Assembly: GCA_018713055.1 (NCBI GenBank)
Contig: DVFW01000025.1
Span: 1-36,231 of the forward strand
Source: Scatavimonas merdigallinarum
GTDB lineage: Bacteria > Bacillota > Clostridia > Oscillospirales > Acutalibacteraceae
Length of the DNA: 36,231 nucleotides
Direction: 5' to 3'
Numbering within the stretch: position 1 is the first letter of the stretch; each line of letters opens with the position of its first letter. The notes under the pieces were generated by a model. The model searched no databases and was not told where the DNA came from. It saw only the letters and a list, made by a program, of their open reading frames with translations. Position numbers and translations under genes: made by a program. Below, one piece after another: positions 33,444 to 36,231 of this stretch.

Positions 33444-34092
33444 TTATGACGGAACGTTGGCGGATACCTCTCCTGGTATCCGTTATTGCTATAATACCAC
33501 CGCCTCTTCCATGGGTTTTGCCCCTCGTTTAAACCGAAAAGATTTTTTTGGGGTAATTGGCGCTTCTCTGGAAGAGGGTTTTCTGCGTTTATGGCCGGAC
33601 ATGCCGCAACGGCTGCTCCCTCATGCCGTCGCCAACTACCGCATGTTATATGCAAAGAAAGGTAAAGACCTGCCCGCCCCGCTCTATGACGGGGTTGAAC
33701 AGGTCTTGCTGCAGTTAAAAAGGATGGGGGTACTGCTGGCTGTAGCAACATTAAAGCACGAACAATTTATTTATGACATGCTCCGCGCGAATCAGATAGC
33801 CGGACTTTTTGACGCCGTATGCGCCTATAAAGGAAGGGAAAAGAAAAGCGACCTGTTAAAAGCAGCCTGCAGGTGTACAAATATTCATCCGGAAAAAAGT
33901 CTGCTGGTAGGTGACAGCGCTTTTGACGGACAGGGTGCGCAAAGCATCCCAATGGATTTTGTCGCGGCGCTTTATGGATGGGGATTTCAAGACGAAACAG
34001 AGGCGTCTTTTTACAGGCCGGTTGGGAGTTTGCGCTGCTTTTCTGATCTTGTAAAGCTTCTGAACCCGGAAAATACAAAAATCTTTAAATAG
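33421..34092 (+). CDS. HAD family phosphatase, Gph-like
   Basis: The 223-aa HAD hydrolase has IIFDYDGTLADTSPG (D8, D10), a C1 cap, VATLKHEQF at the motif II position, a K in YKGREKKSDLL and motif IV LLVGDSAFDGQGA. It may remove the phosphate of the sugar precursor, a step needed in ulosonic-acid pathways, but the substrate is unproven. The start overlaps the preceding gene by 23 bp; AAGAAAGGCG provides a weak ribosome binding site. It is the last gene of the operon and converges on the MATE gene with only 15 bp between. Confidence 0.82.
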   Translation: MKKLIIFDYDGTLADTSPGIRYCYNTTASSMGFAPRLNRKDFFGVIGASLEEGFLRLWPDMPQRLLPHAVANYRMLYAKKGKDLPAPLYDGVEQVLLQLKRMGVLLAVATLKHEQFIYDMLRANQIAGLFDAVCAYKGREKKSDLLKAACRCTNIHPEKSLLVGDSAFDGQGAQSIPMDFVAALYGWGFQDETEASFYRPVGSLRCFSDLVKLLNPENTKIFK

Positions 34093-34107
34093 AATAAAAA
34101 TGCTTTT

Positions 34108-35433
34108 TCATATTTGCATCTCTTTTCGTCTTTTTCTGATGAAAACAAAAAGCAGCACTCCAACCACCGCAACCAGCATTTCTGTTACAGGAAACGCACA
34201 CCATACGCCATGTATCTTTCCGATCCACGAAAGCAGAAACGTCATGGGAATGATGACGAGAAAACCACGCAAAATAGAAATAACATGTGCGGGCCGCGGG
34301 CGTTCGGCAGAAGTGAAGTACGTGGAAATGATCACATTAAATCCGGCAAACGGACAAGCAATAAAATACAACCGCAAGCCTTCTGTGGCAATATTTTGCA
34401 GCAGGACGTTCTGCTCGCTATTAAAAATATTTATGATTTGCAAAGCGCCGAAAAACACTACCATATAGATTACAGCAGAAAAAATCAGCATGGTTACCAG
34501 CGCATACCGCATTATAGCATGAACGCCGCCAAAGTTTTTCATCCCATAATTCCGGCTGATAACAGGCTGGATCCCCTGTGCAATGCCGGTGTAAATTGCG
34601 ATAACCACCAAAGACAGATTGGCAATAATACCGTAGGCGGCGACACCCACATTCCCCTCCAGATGCAAAATAATAGAATTAAACACAATCATTACCACAC
34701 CGGAGGACACTTCTGTAACCAGTGAGGGTACGCCACTGGAAAGAACCCCGACAAACAGCCTGCTCTCTGGTCTGCATTTTGTAAAGTGAAACTGATTTTT
34801 CCTGCGGATAAAATGGGGCGACAAAATCAGCATACTAAAGATTGGCGCCAGGCCTGTGGCAAAAACCGCGCCAAAAATCCCCATCTGGCAGGGAAAGATA
34901 AACACCCAATCCAGTACCACGTTTGACAGGCTGCCGCCGATCATCGCCGCCATTGAAAGCTGTGGCGCACCGTCGTTGCGCACAAAGCAAAGCAACACAT
35001 TATTCATCAAAAAAGCGGGAGCAAACAGTAAAATTACCTGCAAATAGGTTTTAGACATATCGAATACGCTGCCATTTACGCCAAATAGTGAAACGATTGC
35101 ACCGGAAAAGAAAATCCCAACCAGCACAAAGAAAACGGCAAAAATAACGACAAGATAGAGCACGGCGGTAAAGACCTGGTTTGCAGTTTCATGATTTTTC
35201 CGGCTTTTCTGGATGGAATATTGGGTACCACCGCCCATGCCAATCATAAGCCCGCTTCCATGAATAAAGCTGTAAATTGGAATTGCCAAATTTAAAGCTG
35301 TCAGGCCGTTTGTGCCAAGCCCTTTTGCTACAAAAAAGGTATCGGCCAGTATGTAACAGGACAGCCCAATCATTCCCATTACATTCAGGGATGCATACTT
35401 TGTAAAATCCTGAAAGTATTTTGACCTCAACAT
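34108..35433 (-). CDS. MATE family efflux transporter
   Basis: The 441-aa membrane protein has about 12 hydrophobic segments in two similar halves, and SLNVMGMIGLSCYILADTFF at the N-terminus places it in the MepA/NorM-type MATE group. It probably exports cationic or aromatic compounds using Na+ or H+. The ATG at 35433 has AGGAGG, which directly abuts a terminator-like hairpin (35452-35481). It follows the flavoprotein gene by about 70 bp, so it may be regulated by read-through at this hairpin. Confidence 0.88.
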   Translation of the reverse strand: MLRSKYFQDFTKYASLNVMGMIGLSCYILADTFFVAKGLGTNGLTALNLAIPIYSFIHGSGLMIGMGGGTQYSIQKSRKNHETANQVFTAVLYLVVIFAVFFVLVGIFFSGAIVSLFGVNGSVFDMSKTYLQVILLFAPAFLMNNVLLCFVRNDGAPQLSMAAMIGGSLSNVVLDWVFIFPCQMGIFGAVFATGLAPIFSMLILSPHFIRRKNQFHFTKCRPESRLFVGVLSSGVPSLVTEVSSGVVMIVFNSIILHLEGNVGVAAYGIIANLSLVVIAIYTGIAQGIQPVISRNYGMKNFGGVHAIMRYALVTMLIFSAVIYMVVFFGALQIINIFNSEQNVLLQNIATEGLRLYFIACPFAGFNVIISTYFTSAERPRPAHVISILRGFLVIIPMTFLLSWIGKIHGVWCAFPVTEMLVAVVGVLLFVFIRKRRKEMQI

Positions 35434-35444
35434 AAAAACCTCCT

Positions 35445-35481
35445 GAAAATAGCAGGCCCATGTCGTGCTACATGGGCCTGC
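35445..35481 (-). terminator. Intergenic terminator/attenuator hairpin before the MATE ribosome binding site
   Basis: The 12-bp perfect stem GCAGGCCCATGT (35452-35463) / ACATGGGCCTGC (35470-35481) with loop CGTGCT is followed on the minus strand by TATTTTC and then AGGAGG. Confidence 0.7.
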
Positions 35482-35504
35482 CGCACAATAAGCACCCCGG
35501 CGGG

Positions 35505-36017
35505 TTATGTTTTCTCTTGTTTCTCTGCCAACCGGTTTTGCGCCAGTTTACGTGATTCTTTCCCCGATATGTGTTCTGGCGTCATCTCCAACATACACAG
35601 AATATTCCATTCACGCTCAATGGTTTTCCACCGATTTTCAGCCGTATCTTCCGGCGCGTATTTCAGCGCCAGCCGTTCAATTGCCGTACGTTTCTCCGTT
35701 TTTTCCCTCAGAACCCGGATGGTTCCAAATACAATCACACTTTGGAAACAGGTCGTATATTCCTCCGGTACTACCTGATCCTGTGCGACTACACAAAAGG
35801 ACGCTTTCGGGTTTTGACGGATGGCGTCGAGTTTATGGCCGCTTTTTGCACTGTGGAAATAAAGCTTTTTTCCATCATATACATAACTGATAGGTACCGC
35901 ATAGGGATAACCGGCGTCGCCGGACAAGGCAAGAACACCGGAAGTACAGCGATCCAGGATCATTCCGCATTCCTCCCGTGACAACGCCTGCTTCTTTCGC
36001 CGCATATTCCGAAACAC
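35505..36017 (-). CDS. Pyridoxamine 5'-phosphate oxidase family flavoprotein (NimA-like)
   Basis: The 170-aa protein contains MRRKKQALSREECGMILDRC, the usual opening of NimA-like PPOX proteins, then GYPYAVPISYVYDGKKLYFH and AKSGHKLDAIRQNPKASFCV, which form the FMN-binding split barrel. I place the start at the GTG at 36017 because AAGGAG (36032-36027) lies nine bases upstream; the longer ATG version would contain it internally. It may reduce nitro compounds or bind flavin or heme; the substrate is open. Promoter and leader hairpin lie upstream. Confidence 0.82.
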   Translation of the reverse strand: MFRNMRRKKQALSREECGMILDRCTSGVLALSGDAGYPYAVPISYVYDGKKLYFHSAKSGHKLDAIRQNPKASFCVVAQDQVVPEEYTTCFQSVIVFGTIRVLREKTEKRTAIERLALKYAPEDTAENRWKTIEREWNILCMLEMTPEHISGKESRKLAQNRLAEKQEKT

Positions 36018-36171
36018 AAGATTCAACTCCTTAAAACTGCTTTGCATATAAAACGCACCAAGCGCCGCCAGTAGAAAAAAGCATTGATTTTCGTATCTCC
36101 AAGGGCCTAACGATACGAAATCAATGCTCTAAAGCTCACCCGGCAGCAAGCAAAACGTATAATCAATCAAT
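36018..36171 (-). promoter_or_regulatory. 5' leader of the PPOX-MATE unit with internal terminator (possible attenuator)
   Basis: The leader runs about 154 nt from the predicted transcription start to the GTG. It contains a 16-17 bp stem (36081-36097 with 36112-36127, one bulge) followed by T6 (minus strand, 36080-36075). I recognise no known riboswitch class. Confidence 0.5.
36074..36128 (-). terminator. Terminator hairpin in the PPOX leader
   Basis: The stem GCATTGATT-T-CGTATC at 36081-36097 and its complement at 36112-36127 enclose a 14-nt loop, with a T-run downstream on the minus strand. It stands between promoter and gene, so it would stop transcription unless read through. Confidence 0.7.
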
Positions 36172-36177
36172 ATGTGC

Positions 36178-36205
36178 ATTATATCATACCTTTTTCAAAT
36201 GTCAA
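36178..36205 (-). promoter_or_regulatory. Consensus promoter of the PPOX-MATE unit
   Basis: On the minus strand TTGACA (36205-36200) and TATAAT (36183-36178) are perfect consensus boxes 16 bp apart. Confidence 0.75.
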
Positions 36206-36231
36206 TACTGAACATTAAAATTCATGCGCCA

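Noticed and set aside
34114..34725. Plus-strand open frame opposite the MATE gene
   Set aside because: It is a shadow of a hydrophobic membrane-protein frame, with no start signals.
36074..36171. Known riboswitch class in the PPOX leader
   Set aside because: The conserved cores of TPP, FMN, SAM, guanidine, fluoride, ZTP and preQ1 riboswitches are not recognisable; kept only as an unknown leader.
1..36231. CRISPR array or insertion sequence with terminal repeats
   Set aside because: No regularly spaced repeat-spacer pattern and no transposase-terminal inverted repeat pair are visible.

Overview
The window looks like a chromosomal segment of a low-to-mid GC, gut-type anaerobic Clostridia member, probably of the Oscillospiraceae/Ruminococcaceae kind. 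The evidence is AAGGAG-type ribosome binding sites, TTGACA/TATAAT promoters, a dockerin-bearing secreted protein, a WalR-like box, an AdhR-type MerR regulator, the clostridial TIGR03960/TIGR03936 radical-SAM pair and a TnpV-type mobile element. There are no rRNA genes and no CRISPR array. One intact tRNA (Ser-GGA) and one tRNA 3' fragment (Ser-CGA) are visible.

Region 1 (1-2661) is the right end of an integrative element. It carries, all on the minus strand, an AAA ATPase running off the left edge, tnpV, a small Xre-type repressor with three regularly spaced palindromes upstream, a DUF6809-like gene and a tandem-HTH excisionase-like gene. It then has a triple 9-mer repeat and ends in a 61-nt tRNA-Ser(CGA) 3' half, which looks like the displaced half of an attachment site. 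Region 2 (2662-7670) holds tRNA-trailer-like repeats, a large SF1 helicase gene whose 3' end is broken by an out-of-frame deletion, and a DUF2935 gene.

Region 3 (7669-23800) is mostly housekeeping or accessory metabolism: an iron alcohol dehydrogenase divergent from its probable AdhR/NmlR-type MerR regulator, thpR, a DegT aminotransferase, a TIGR01212 radical-SAM protein, a GNAT acetyltransferase, apbE, a secreted dockerin-BIG2-NlpC/P60 wall hydrolase, a SERCA-like Ca2+ P-type ATPase, tRNA-Ser(GGA), the TIGR03960-TIGR03936-YjjG operon, a TIGR04076 gene, a nucleotidyltransferase and a small secreted protein.

Region 4 (24531-34092) is the most unusual part: a seven-gene plus-strand operon with five overlapping gene junctions. 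It encodes a CMP-sialate-synthetase-like cytidylyltransferase, an HMGL-type aldolase fused to a second Rossmann-like domain, two sialyltransferase-like proteins carrying the (D/E)(D/E)G, HP and S/T motifs, two large COG5610-like HAD proteins (one strongly diverged) and a Gph-like phosphatase. No NeuB, NeuC, flippase or exporter is present. I infer a surface-glycan system using a CMP-activated acidic (ulosonic-acid-like) sugar that may be made by a pyruvate aldolase instead of NeuB.

Region 5 (34108-36231) is a minus-strand unit: a strong promoter, a leader containing a terminator hairpin, a pyridoxamine-phosphate-oxidase-family flavoprotein, a second hairpin abutting the next ribosome binding site, and a MATE transporter. 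It converges on the glycan operon.
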